Assembly (NCBI GenBank): GCA_030616365.1 | Contig: JAUWXM010000008.1 | Span: 1-23,586 of the forward strand | Direction of reading: 5' to 3' | Length of the DNA stretch: 23,586 nucleotides | Source of the DNA: a bacterium | GTDB taxonomy: Bacteria > UBP18 > UBA7526 | Shown: piece by piece, positions 1 to 7,937 of the stretch | Layout: each line of letters opens with the position of its first letter | Position numbering within the stretch: the stretch's first letter is position 1 | Notes under the pieces: generated by a model | Told to the model about the DNA's origin: nothing | Database searches by the model: none | What the model saw: the letters and a program-made list of their open reading frames with translations, nothing else | Position numbers and translations under genes: made by a program

Positions 1-177
1 TCATAATAAAGATGCCTTCGCTTCGCGAAGAACTTTGTTATTCCTCCGCATCCTTAGTAGACGAGGCAAGCAAAGCGCGTCGTCATAATAAGCGGGTGAC
101 TCGGCAGATCTCTATGAGTGGGAGGATCCACACCGGGCGGAGGGGCCCGCGAAGAGAGAATGTCGAGGCAGGACCCG
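1..177. other. GC-rich intergenic island with inverted repeats, function unknown
   Basis: No convincing gene is seen here. The segment lies downstream of moaB. Positions 61-180 contain 73 G or C out of 120, far above the surrounding AT-leaning genes. Several inverted repeats are visible: AGCGGGT (91-97) with ACCCGCT (173-179), the latter overlapping the moaB stop; GACGA with TCGTC around 60-84; GTGG with CCAC around 119-132; CGGGC with GCCCG around 134-149; and the palindrome CTTCGCGAAG at 21-30. The 9-mer TCATAATAA occurs at 1-9 and again at 83-91. It could be a structured RNA, the 3' untranslated region of the moa transcript or a dispersed palindromic repeat. A 76-codon plus-strand frame crosses it but has no ribosome binding site or recognisable domain. 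Confidence 0.4.
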
Positions 178-666
178 CTATAAACAATGGCTTGTGTCGC
201 CCCTTAATATCTCAATCCCATGCTTCACTGCTGGTAGAATGACCTCAAGATTTTCCTTAACTGCCTTTGGGCTACCTGGCAGATTGATAATCAAGCTTTT
301 CTTTCGTGTACCCACTATAGCCCGGGAGAGCATGCTAAAGGGGGTCTTCTCCAGTCCCTTTATCCTCATGGTCTCTGCGAAACCGGGTAATTCCTTCTCA
401 ATCACTTCCTTAGTTGCCTCTGGAGTAACGTCCCTCGGGCCAATACCCGTTCCTCCACTCGTCAGGATCAGATCTATTCTGTCTTTATCAACCCATTCTT
501 TTAATTTTTCAGAGATTATCTCTTTCTCATCGGGTATAATTTCATACTTAGTAGTTTGGTAGCTTGGTAGCTTGGAAACTATTTTCTTTATTGCTGGACC
601 ACTCCCATCCATCCTCTCTCCTCGCGATGCCTTATCGCTAATAACTAATATCCCTACTTTTATCAC
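178..666 (-). CDS. moaB: MoaB/Mog molybdopterin adenylyltransferase-type protein
   Basis: A 162-residue protein of the MoaB/Mog family, which activates molybdopterin by adenylation before metal insertion by MoeA. The diagnostic SGGTG motif is at residues 70-74, followed by a conserved Asp near 79 (GPRDVTPEA), and NLPGSPKA lies in the C-terminal half. The length is typical of the family. Translation starts at a GTG preceded by GGAGGG. The stop lies only 1 bp from a GC-rich palindromic island. It is the last gene of a moaA-HEAT-moaC-moaB run and sits 16 bp after moaC. MoaB and MogA cannot be told apart with certainty here, and the same fold also occurs in MoeA and CinA, but the single-domain length fits MoaB/Mog. 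In a genome that imports tungstate it may serve tungstopterin synthesis; that part is inferred. Confidence 0.93.
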   Translation of the reverse strand: MIKVGILVISDKASRGERMDGSGPAIKKIVSKLPSYQTTKYEIIPDEKEIISEKLKEWVDKDRIDLILTSGGTGIGPRDVTPEATKEVIEKELPGFAETMRIKGLEKTPFSMLSRAIVGTRKKSLIINLPGSPKAVKENLEVILPAVKHGIEILRGDTSHCL

Positions 667-682
667 TGTAATCCCTCCGTCA

Positions 683-1156
683 TTATTTTCTTATAAAGGT
701 TCCGCTTTTTCCTCCGGTTTTCTTAAGTAACTTCACATCTGAGATGACCATCTCCCTATCTACTGCTTTACACATATCGTAGATGGTTAAAGCGCTGATA
801 CTTGCTGCCATCAAGGCCTCTATCTCCACCCCAGTTTTTCCCAGACACTTCACCCTTGATTTTATTTGAATTCTATCCTTACCTTTTAGATTGAAGGTAA
901 TCTCTATATTGCTAATCTCCAAGGGATGGCACATGGGAATAAGTTCGCTGGTTCTTTTGGCAGCCATAATCCCGGCCACCTTGGCCACAGATAAGACATC
1001 CCCCTTTGCCATCCTTCCTTCTCTAATCATCTTTAAGGTCTTGGTCTTCATAATGACATCCGCAGAGGCTGCTGCTTCTCGTTTTGTAACCCTCTTCCCA
1101 CTGACATCTACCATCTTAGCCCTTCCTTTTTTATTAAAATGGGTAAGTTTTGCCAT
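683..1156 (-). CDS. moaC: Cyclic pyranopterin monophosphate synthase MoaC
   Basis: A 157-residue MoaC, the enzyme that converts the MoaA product (3',8-cyclo-GTP) to cyclic pyranopterin monophosphate in pterin cofactor synthesis. Family hallmarks are visible: MVDVSGK at 15-21, Lys51, the MCHPL motif at 75-79, KTGVEIEAL at 107-115 and YDMCKA at 126-131. These contain the active-site His, Glu, Asp and Lys positions known for the family. The length is normal. The ATG has a strong GGAGG about 6 nt upstream. It follows the HEAT-repeat gene by 22 bp and is followed 16 bp later by moaB, so it is clearly in the same transcript. MoaD and MoaE, which act next, are not in this window. Confidence 0.97.
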   Translation of the reverse strand: MAKLTHFNKKGRAKMVDVSGKRVTKREAAASADVIMKTKTLKMIREGRMAKGDVLSVAKVAGIMAAKRTSELIPMCHPLEISNIEITFNLKGKDRIQIKSRVKCLGKTGVEIEALMAASISALTIYDMCKAVDREMVISDVKLLKKTGGKSGTFIRK

Positions 1157-1178
1157 CTTATCCTCCTATTTTTGTAAA

Positions 1179-2243
1179 TTATCTTTTTCTGGATTCTATC
1201 TTTTTAATGGCGAAATTTATTTCCATTCGGACTATAGAATTGTTTTCTGCTTTTAATGCTTCTTTTAAGATAGGTATGCTATCTTTATCGCCGATTTTTC
1301 CCAAAGCCGAAGCTGCACTCCTTCGAACTCTGCTGTCCTTATCTTTTAGGGCTTTTGTTAAAAGTGGAAGTGTTCTCTTATCTCCCAACTCACCTAAACC
1401 ATATATAATCATTTTTCTATTGCCTTCTCCTTTATTAAAAGCATCGATTAATGGTTTGAAAGCCCTTTTATCACCTATTCTACCCAGTGCTACAGCAGCA
1501 TAATCTCGCACTATTCTATCTTTATCGCTCTTTAAAGCTATCAATAACGGCTCAACAGCACGCTTATCCTTTAACAAACCAAGCGAATCAGCAGCGTCAC
1601 ATTGCAGATCCCATTTTTCGTCCTTGAAGACTTTTATTAACGGCTCAACTGCTCTCTTATCCCCCAGGCGACCTAAGGCAAATGTTGCTCGAGAGCGAAC
1701 AATAAAAGGTTCTGTCTTATCTTCCGAAATTTTTATTAGCGGTTCAACCATTTCCTTATTTTTAGTATGGTTTATTATATCTATTGCAAGCGAACGAATG
1801 ATTTTGTTCTCCTCCTTATTCTGTACTATTTTTCCTATAAGTTTGGTTACTTGTGGACTTTGGAACTGCTTATCATATCCAAGCATACCTACAAGGTTAC
1901 AGCGTAATCTCCAGTCTTTTCTCTTATCTTGGGCTGCTTCTATTAACTGGGGGAGTGCGGGTTTACCAATTTTACGCAACTTGGATGACGCTGAAGAAAA
2001 TTGCGGATCCCACATTAATTCTTTTGTTGCCGCTCGACTTTCGTCTGCGCAAACTTTTTCTTTGCAAATTTTCTCCATTTCAGCAAGAAGTTCGGCTACT
2101 CTCCTTTGTATCTCTGTTTGTGAAGCTATCTCTTTAGCGGGTTTTTCCTCTAATGCCTCTCCAGAAAGACTCTTTCCTAATAACATTACTGTCATACTTA
2201 GAATTCCTATTAGAATAATAAAGCTTTTCTGTGTTTTCATCAT
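1179..2243 (-). CDS. Exported HEAT-repeat protein within the moa operon
   Basis: A 354-residue protein with an N-terminal signal sequence (hydrophobic stretch around residues 9-24 after MMKTQKS) followed by a mature domain made almost wholly of HEAT or PBS-lyase-like repeats. Repeat cores such as LGRLGDKRAVEPLIK, LGLLKDKRAVEPLL, LGRIGDKRAFKPLI, LGELGDKRTLPLL and LGKIGDKDSIPIL recur about every 31 residues from roughly residue 195 to the C-terminus. Such solenoids bind proteins; no enzymatic function is implied. It lies exactly between moaA and moaC. Its ATG is 1 nt after the moaA stop and uses a GGAGG inside the last codons of moaA, so translation is likely coupled. A role in cofactor synthesis cannot be inferred because the signal peptide places it outside the cytoplasm. 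Confidence 0.85.
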   Translation of the reverse strand: MMKTQKSFIILIGILSMTVMLLGKSLSGEALEEKPAKEIASQTEIQRRVAELLAEMEKICKEKVCADESRAATKELMWDPQFSSASSKLRKIGKPALPQLIEAAQDKRKDWRLRCNLVGMLGYDKQFQSPQVTKLIGKIVQNKEENKIIRSLAIDIINHTKNKEMVEPLIKISEDKTEPFIVRSRATFALGRLGDKRAVEPLIKVFKDEKWDLQCDAADSLGLLKDKRAVEPLLIALKSDKDRIVRDYAAVALGRIGDKRAFKPLIDAFNKGEGNRKMIIYGLGELGDKRTLPLLTKALKDKDSRVRRSAASALGKIGDKDSIPILKEALKAENNSIVRMEINFAIKKIESRKR

Positions 2244-2244
2244 C

Positions 2245-3243
2245 CTATCCTCCTATCTTGGACATAACCTGGTTATTTCCTTTAATAGAATGCTTCTCTG
2301 GCTTATTCTTTAAAGCCTCTTCAAATAATTTCCTGATCTCTCTATAGCCTGCTCCAGTCCGTAAGGGTGTCTTAATATCTACTCCATAATCAGAGAAGAG
2401 GCAGGGATACAATCTTCCATCCGCTGTTAGTCTCAGGCGATTGCAGGTAGCGCAGAAATGCTCACTCATAGGCGTTATAAATCCTATGGTTCCTGAAGAT
2501 TTCTTAAATCTAAAAGACTTCGCTGGTCCAGCACCCCTCACCTCTGCGGGAATCAATTCTCCCAATTCTTCTAGTCTCTCCTTAATCTGTGATGTAGGAA
2601 AAAATCTATTTTCCTTTGCAAAGCCTTTATAACCAAAGGGCATATACTCAATGAATCTAATGTGTAGTGGTCGACTCAGGCTCATCTTGGCGAAGTCCAG
2701 AACCTCATCATCATTTATTCCCTTCATGACTACAACATTTATCTTCACCGGGTCAAGGTCCCTTTTTAATGCTTCCTCTATGCCATTCAGGATAAGAGAT
2801 AACTTTCCTACTTTGGTAATGCGATGGAACTTGTTAGCATCCAGACTATCCAGACTAATATTTATCCTTTGGAGCCCAGCATTCTTCAAATCTTTAGCAT
2901 AACCCTTTAAGAGGATTCCGTTGGTGGTCATGCTCAGATCCTCAACGCCTTTAAGATTAGCAAGTATCTCTACTAAATAGACTACTCCCTTTCTCACTAA
3001 AGGCTCCCCACCAGTAATCCTGACCTTATCAATCCCCCAGTCTATGCTGTATCTCACTATCTCTTCTATCTCCTCAAACCTCAGGATATCCTCATGCCTC
3101 AAGGGCTTTATTCCTCCGGGAGGCATGCAATAGACGCACCTCAGGTTGCATCTATCAGTTACAGAGACTCTCAAATAAGTGATCTTCCGATTATATCTGT
3201 TAATTAACTCTTTCATCATATATTTCATTTTGCATTTTTCCAC
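2245..3243 (-). CDS. moaA: GTP 3',8-cyclase MoaA (radical SAM)
   Basis: A 332-residue radical SAM enzyme that catalyses the first step of pterin cofactor synthesis, GTP to 3',8-cyclo-GTP. The N-terminal [4Fe-4S] motif CNLRCVYC (Cys32, 36, 39) and the second, C-terminal cluster motif CxxC-x13-C (Cys264, 267, 281) are both intact. The protein ends in GG as expected for active MoaA. The extent given starts at a GTG; ATG codons at 3228, 3219 and 3216 are equally possible, and the upstream residues are encoded by a low-complexity AAAATG-type repeat, so a start at MKELINRYNRK is attractive. It follows the GH94 gene by only 15 bp and is followed at 1 nt by the HEAT-repeat gene. Confidence 0.97.
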   Translation of the reverse strand: MEKCKMKYMMKELINRYNRKITYLRVSVTDRCNLRCVYCMPPGGIKPLRHEDILRFEEIEEIVRYSIDWGIDKVRITGGEPLVRKGVVYLVEILANLKGVEDLSMTTNGILLKGYAKDLKNAGLQRINISLDSLDANKFHRITKVGKLSLILNGIEEALKRDLDPVKINVVVMKGINDDEVLDFAKMSLSRPLHIRFIEYMPFGYKGFAKENRFFPTSQIKERLEELGELIPAEVRGAGPAKSFRFKKSSGTIGFITPMSEHFCATCNRLRLTADGRLYPCLFSDYGVDIKTPLRTGAGYREIRKLFEEALKNKPEKHSIKGNNQVMSKIGG

Positions 3244-3258
3244 TTTACCTTTTTCATT

Positions 3259-5715
3259 TTACATTGATTTTTTTACTTTCTTCCCCATCACCACTCTCAC
3301 CTTGTGGCTCTTTCCATCCTTGTGGGGCTTGATCAGATCTCCCTCTATTCTCTTTCCATCAACATAGATCTCTTTTACCCCATGCTCTAATCCTTTAGGA
3401 TTCTCAATCTCAATCTGGTAGATGGCGCCCCTAAAAGGCCTTCTTATCTTACACTTCTTCCAGGAAGAGGGAAGACAGGGATCTATCTTCAATCCCTCAA
3501 AGTCTCTTCTTGCCCCCAGCATCCATTCCGTAGCCATCATATAGGCCCAGCCAGCGGTACCAGTAAGCCAGCTAAATGCCCCTTCTCCAAAGAGATAGGG
3601 ATGCTCTGGCCCAATCAGGTATTCGCTGAAGACATAGGGCTCTGTCTTGTATAATTCATAATCCTTCTGCTTATTGGGCATAATTTTCTTCAATGCTTGA
3701 TAAGCCCTTTGCCCCTTTTTTATTGAGAGGTCAGCAGCAATTTTAAAAGCATTGCCATGGCAGAATAGGGCCGCATTCTCCTTCGTCCCCTTAACAAACA
3801 TCGTTATTCTTCCTAACCCGGGATCATACTCTGAATAGGCTGGTGAGAATAATACCAGCCCATGCTCTGTATCTAAATGCTTATCTGTAGACTCCATGAC
3901 TTTCTTTAGCCTGTCTGTAGGAATGATGCCTGAAAGAATGGCCCAAGCTTGAGTGGCTAAGAATATTTTCCCCTCTTTATTCTTATGAGAGCCAAACGGC
4001 TCTCCTCGGTCATTATATCCTCTGAGATACCATTCTCCATCCCAGCCATTTTTATTAATCGTCGCTGCCAATCCTTTAGCCCTACTCTTTAATTCCTCTG
4101 CTTTCTTACTATCCTTTACTAATTCCGCAAGCTCAGAAGCCATATCCAAGGCCCTTACGAGCATCTGGGCGATGAGCACACTTTCTCCTTTCCCCTTTAT
4201 TCCACAGGTATCGAAACCGTCATTCCAGTCTCCTCGACCAATCTTAGGAAAGCCATGTTCTCCTCTATCATTCCAGGAATAGTCCAACTGCTTATAGATA
4301 TGCTCTATAATCGTTCCCTCATCCTCTCCCTCCTTGCACCACTTATCTTTTAGATAAAAGACTTTCTCTTTCAGGATATCTGTATCCCCGGTCTCTTTCA
4401 CATAGGCATTCACCAGATAGGTAAACCAAACCACTTTTCCCTTCATGGGGCTCTGGTCCCAGGGGCCGTCCAGTGACCAACCCACAGCATTTGTCCCATC
4501 CGGCCTAATTAAAGCGGCAAACTCCCTTATTCGTTTTTTAGCGAATTCTGAATTTAAACTAAGAATACTTTCCGTATCTTGTACACTGCACCTGTATCCC
4601 TTTCCTGGACCGCCCCCATGGTAATAAGAGGGATTCCTCGACCAGTAGGCATTAATGTAGAGTTGATAGGGAAGCCAAGTATTGACCAAAGTATTAAAAT
4701 CTTTATCCGGAGTCTCAATCTTAATCAGAGAAGTCTTCTCCTGCCAATCCTTTCTCACCGCATCCAATTCCTTCCTTACCTGAATGACATCCTGATACTT
4801 ATTCAATATCTCTTTTACTCTCTCCTTACTCTCTGCCTGCCCCGTTAGAGACGCGCCTTTGCGTTCATTTTGCACTTCAGTCTCTTTCGGGGTCTGACCT
4901 AGGATGAAGATGAACTCCTTCTCCCCTAATCCATCCAATCCAAAGCTGTGCTGCAATACTCCAACCGCATCCTCTCCCTCACAATTAGAATTTTGCAGGA
5001 CCTCGTTCTTCAGTCCATCGGGATTTGAGATGTCATTGTATCTTCCAGTAAATACTGTCTTCAGGCATTCATAACCGTCCATCTTGAAGTTAGAACCAAA
5101 GAAGACTAAACCTTCAAAAGGTTTAATATCCCCTTCCTGCCACTGGGCAGACTTCCTCCCTAAGATGGCTTTTGTCTCTCCATCCCACCAGACCTTATTG
5201 TAAAGAGTAGTAATATTATGGATGCGCAATTCTAAAAAATATTGACCGATGAGCCATTCTACGAAGCCATATAAAGAGAACCTTCTCTTTCTTCTGGTAT
5301 CATTCTTTATTCTCACCTTCCAGATCTCGCAGGACTCTTTCCGGGGAACGAAGTAGGTTATCTCTCCTGTCACCCCAAAGGCCTTGGTAGTAATGGTGGT
5401 ATATCCCAAACCATGCCTTCCCTCATAGAAGTCCAGTTCCCTCCTCATGGGCTGCCAGTTCAAACTCCAGTACTGCCCAGTAACTAAGTCCTTCAGATAG
5501 ACATACCTTCCCGGCCGGTCAGTCAAGAAATTACTTGGGCCCCATCTCAAAATCCTGTTTATCCCGCAGTCCTTATAGAAACTATATCCCCCTCCGGTAT
5601 GGGAGACCAAAGCGCAGTAATCCTCGTTGGTCAGATAGTTAATCCAGGGACGAGGCGTCGCTGGATTAGTTATTACATACTCCTCATTCTTCTCATCAAA
5701 ATGACCATACTCCAT
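3259..5715 (-). CDS. GH94-family glycoside phosphorylase (former GT36)
   Basis: An 818-residue protein of the GH94 family (cellobiose, cellodextrin and chitobiose phosphorylases), which phosphorolyse beta-linked disaccharides to a sugar 1-phosphate plus a free sugar. The N-terminal beta-sandwich region (about 1-300) begins with the typical NPATPRPWINYLTN and GGGYSFYKD segments. The (alpha/alpha)6 catalytic region includes GRGDWNDGFD (493-502), holding the family's acid Asp, and the GTAGWAYMMATEWMLGA and FRGAIYQIEIENP segments near the C-terminus. No signal peptide is seen, so it is probably cytoplasmic. Substrate is not predictable by eye. The ATG has AAAGGAGGA upstream; that start region is tandemly duplicated just upstream. 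It sits between moeA and moaA, an odd place for a sugar enzyme, with only 15 bp to moaA. Confidence 0.9.
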   Translation of the reverse strand: MEYGHFDEKNEEYVITNPATPRPWINYLTNEDYCALVSHTGGGYSFYKDCGINRILRWGPSNFLTDRPGRYVYLKDLVTGQYWSLNWQPMRRELDFYEGRHGLGYTTITTKAFGVTGEITYFVPRKESCEIWKVRIKNDTRRKRRFSLYGFVEWLIGQYFLELRIHNITTLYNKVWWDGETKAILGRKSAQWQEGDIKPFEGLVFFGSNFKMDGYECLKTVFTGRYNDISNPDGLKNEVLQNSNCEGEDAVGVLQHSFGLDGLGEKEFIFILGQTPKETEVQNERKGASLTGQAESKERVKEILNKYQDVIQVRKELDAVRKDWQEKTSLIKIETPDKDFNTLVNTWLPYQLYINAYWSRNPSYYHGGGPGKGYRCSVQDTESILSLNSEFAKKRIREFAALIRPDGTNAVGWSLDGPWDQSPMKGKVVWFTYLVNAYVKETGDTDILKEKVFYLKDKWCKEGEDEGTIIEHIYKQLDYSWNDRGEHGFPKIGRGDWNDGFDTCGIKGKGESVLIAQMLVRALDMASELAELVKDSKKAEELKSRAKGLAATINKNGWDGEWYLRGYNDRGEPFGSHKNKEGKIFLATQAWAILSGIIPTDRLKKVMESTDKHLDTEHGLVLFSPAYSEYDPGLGRITMFVKGTKENAALFCHGNAFKIAADLSIKKGQRAYQALKKIMPNKQKDYELYKTEPYVFSEYLIGPEHPYLFGEGAFSWLTGTAGWAYMMATEWMLGARRDFEGLKIDPCLPSSWKKCKIRRPFRGAIYQIEIENPKGLEHGVKEIYVDGKRIEGDLIKPHKDGKSHKVRVVMGKKVKKSM

Positions 5716-5850
5716 AAAGCTAATCCTCCTTTATTTACATATTGGAGTCTAGGCGCCAACGCTAGTGCGCCGTCCTATTCCATGAAGCTAATCCTCCTTT
5801 GTTTACATATTGGAATTTAGGCGCCAGCGAAGCGCACCGTCCTACTCCAT
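5713..5850. repeat. Tandem duplication of the GH94 translation-start region with hairpins
   Basis: Two head-to-tail units, 5713-5780 (68 bp) and 5781-5847 (67 bp), each contain on the minus strand a purine-rich AAAGGAGGATTAGCTT, then ATGGARTA, and a GC-rich hairpin of the form GGCGC-loop-GCGCC. The unit next to GH94 supplies its real start (ATG GAG TAT). The upstream copies read ATG GAA TAG and ATG GAG TAG, giving two one-codon-plus-start frames, each with its own Shine-Dalgarno. The units differ at several positions, so the duplication is not fresh. The rest of the 150-bp gap down to the moeA stop holds no gene. Confidence 0.8.
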
Positions 5851-5865
5851 CTTAACCTCCAATAT

Positions 5866-7077
5866 TTAATCCCATAATTCTATTTTAACAAATTGACCCT
5901 TTTCTATTCCTTCGCTTAATCTGGGAATCTTTAGTAGGCCGTCTGCTTTTACCAAGGAGACGATATTTGCTGAACCCCTATGCAATGGAATAGCAATCAG
6001 TTTCCCCCCCTTCTCTTCAAGTTTTACTCTTATGAACTCCTCCCTTCCTGTAGAAGAGGTAACGGTTCTGGCTAAACGGGCATTAACGGTTCTAATCTTT
6101 TCTTTGGCATTCATCATGGCTAAGATGATTGGCTCTACTATCTTTCTGAAAACAATCATGACGCTTACTGGATTTCCAGGAAGTCCGAAAATAACTTTTT
6201 CTTTTACTTTTGCAATAATGGTGGGCTTACCTGGTTTTATGGCTACTCCTTGAGTTAGAATCTTACCTTTGGTCAAGGAATTCATCACTTTGAGAGTTAA
6301 ATCATAAGCACCGACTGAACTTCCCCCGGAGATGAGAACTATATCTGTCTTAGATAAAGCCTCTTTTACCTTTTTCTTTAAAATTTTATAATCATCCTTA
6401 ATAATTCCAAAAGGTATGGGCTCTCCTCCGCACTTCTTAATCTGAGCAGATAGGGAGTAGGTATTCATATCCCGAATCTGTCCGGCTTTAGGGGTTTTTA
6501 AAGGACTGACCAACTCATCTCCTGTAGGGATGATGGCTACCTTTGGCTTTCTGTATACCTTTATCTTGGTAATCCCCAATCCACTCAAAGCACCGATATC
6601 CTGGGGCCTTATTCTATGTCCTTTTACTAATAAAACCTCTCCCTTTTTAATATCTTCTCCTCTCTTTGCGACGTTCTCACCAGGAGTCAAGGCCTTTCTC
6701 AATTCAATCCTTTTTCCTTTGACCTCCACATATTCCAGCATCTCAACGCTATCTGCCCCTCGGGGTATTATGGCACCGGTATTTATCTTTATCGCTTCAC
6801 CTTTCTTGACCTCTTTCTCTGGAACCTCACCAATCTTTATTTCTCCAATTAAAGATAGAGAAATAGGTTTTTCTTCACTCGCCCCAAAGGTATCTCCTGC
6901 TTTGACTGCATAGCCATCCATCATGGCCTTATCGAATGGCGGCAGGTCCTCCGGAGAAATAACATCAATTGCCACGAACCTATCCAGACTCTCAGTGGTT
7001 TCTATAGTCTCAGTTTCCATAAGTCTTATCGTTCCCAATATCTTCTTTGCCTCATCAACCGTCTTCAGTTCTAACAT
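5866..7077 (-). CDS. moeA: Molybdopterin molybdenumtransferase MoeA
   Basis: A 403-residue MoeA, which inserts molybdate (or tungstate) into adenylated molybdopterin. Family motifs are PPFDKAMMDGYAV (46-58), NTGAIIPRGADSV (99-111), PTGDEL (184-189), GGSSVG (251-256) and LPGNPVS (299-305). All four MoeA domains appear to be present and the length is normal. There is no fused periplasmic-binding domain of the kind seen in some anaerobes. Translation begins at an ATG closely following GAGGTTGGG. The gene follows tupC by 128 bp of repeat-rich sequence and precedes GH94 by 150 bp. Context with a tungstate transporter suggests it may act as a tungsten insertase, but the sequence does not let one read metal preference. 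Confidence 0.96.
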   Translation of the reverse strand: MLELKTVDEAKKILGTIRLMETETIETTESLDRFVAIDVISPEDLPPFDKAMMDGYAVKAGDTFGASEEKPISLSLIGEIKIGEVPEKEVKKGEAIKINTGAIIPRGADSVEMLEYVEVKGKRIELRKALTPGENVAKRGEDIKKGEVLLVKGHRIRPQDIGALSGLGITKIKVYRKPKVAIIPTGDELVSPLKTPKAGQIRDMNTYSLSAQIKKCGGEPIPFGIIKDDYKILKKKVKEALSKTDIVLISGGSSVGAYDLTLKVMNSLTKGKILTQGVAIKPGKPTIIAKVKEKVIFGLPGNPVSVMIVFRKIVEPIILAMMNAKEKIRTVNARLARTVTSSTGREEFIRVKLEEKGGKLIAIPLHRGSANIVSLVKADGLLKIPRLSEGIEKGQFVKIELWD

Positions 7078-7164
7078 CCCAACCTCGTTCTACTTAGAAT
7101 GGTGAGTCTTTATCTGCGATTAATTCCTCAAGGCAAACGATGTGCGTTGAGTATCTGTGTTGTA

Positions 7165-7206
7165 ATCTGCGGTCATCTGCATCTATATCTGCGGTTATCT
7201 GCATCT
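7165..7206. repeat. Two direct repeats between tupC and moeA
   Basis: Two 20-bp copies of ATCTGCGGTYATCTGCATCT occur at 7165-7184 and 7187-7206, a 22-bp period, with one mismatch. The second copy runs into the last codon and stop of tupC. The related word ATCTGTGTTGTAATCTG lies just beside them. This resembles dispersed intergenic repeat DNA rather than an operator, though I cannot exclude a protein-binding role. The rest of the 7078-7205 gap shows no gene. Confidence 0.6.
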
Positions 7207-7937
7207 CAAAAGATTATCTTTCCTTCGATAAATCTTAAGATGCGCCTGTCTTTGGGACTGGTAAAGATTTCTCGAGCGTTTCCCGATTCAATGATCCTAC
7301 CCTCAAATAGGAAACTGGCCTGGTGGGCGAGACGCCGTGCCTGAAACATATTATGAGTAGCAAGGACAATAGTTGTCTTGAATTCTCTATTAATATACTT
7401 TACTAATTCCTCAATTATGGCCACATTCCTGGGATCAAGATCGGAAGTAGGTTCATCAAGAAAGAGGATCTCTGGCGCTAAAACCATAGCCCTCGCTATA
7501 GCCACCCTCTGTTTCTCTCCCCCAGAGAGGTTCCTCGCTCCCTTATGCTCATAGTCTTTAAGGCCTACTACCTCTAAAGCTTTCTTTACCTTCTCGGCAA
7601 TCGATCTTCTATTCTCTCCTCTTACCCTTAATCCATAGGCCACGTTCTCATAGACAGAGGTATTGAAGAGGACGGGCTTCTGGAAGACCAGAGTCATCCT
7701 CCGTTGTAGCTTCAAACGTTCATTCTCTCTTAGTGCTCTTCCATCGAAGTAGATCTCCCCAGAAGTCGGTTCTTCTAAGAGGTTCAGCAGGCGCAGTAAA
7801 ACACTCTTTCCCACGCCACTCGGTCCTATTATAGCATGTATTCTTCCCCTTTCCAATTGAAGATTTAGCTTTTTTAGAATATTCTCTCCATTATATTCCT
7901 TGGATAGATTATGGGTCCGTATGGCATATGGGTTCAT
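7206..7937 (-). CDS. tupC: Tungstate ABC transporter ATP-binding protein TupC
   Basis: A 243-residue ABC ATPase that powers oxyanion import by TupAB. Walker A GPSGVGKS is at 38-45, the Q-loop Gln near 86, the signature LSGGEKQ at 137-143, Walker B ILFLDEP at 157-163 and the switch His at 195. It has no C-terminal molybdate-binding (TOBE) domain as in ModC, consistent with the short TupC type. Its ATG overlaps the tupB stop as ATGA, indicating translational coupling. The assignment as tungstate rather than molybdate or phosphate importer rests on the neighbouring TupA, not on this protein alone. Confidence 0.93.
   Translation of the reverse strand: MNPYAIRTHNLSKEYNGENILKKLNLQLERGRIHAIIGPSGVGKSVLLRLLNLLEEPTSGEIYFDGRALRENERLKLQRRMTLVFQKPVLFNTSVYENVAYGLRVRGENRRSIAEKVKKALEVVGLKDYEHKGARNLSGGEKQRVAIARAMVLAPEILFLDEPTSDLDPRNVAIIEELVKYINREFKTTIVLATHNMFQARRLAHQASFLFEGRIIESGNAREIFTSPKDRRILRFIEGKIIF

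Noticed and set aside
91..179. A tRNA or SRP-type RNA in the GC-rich island
   Set aside because: I looked for cloverleaf and SRP tetraloop or conserved-loop patterns and found none; only generic inverted repeats remain.
12..242. A 76-codon plus-strand frame across the GC-rich island
   Set aside because: No ribosome binding site or domain, antisense overlap with moaB, and the codons follow the palindromes.
1624..2313. A 229-codon plus-strand frame opposite the HEAT gene
   Set aside because: It lies wholly antisense to a clear repeat protein and has no family features; it is a shadow of the regular repeat codons.
7165..7206. Possible CRISPR-like array from the repeated ATCTGCGGT words
   Set aside because: Only two 20-bp copies with a 2-bp spacer, no unique spacers and no cas gene nearby.
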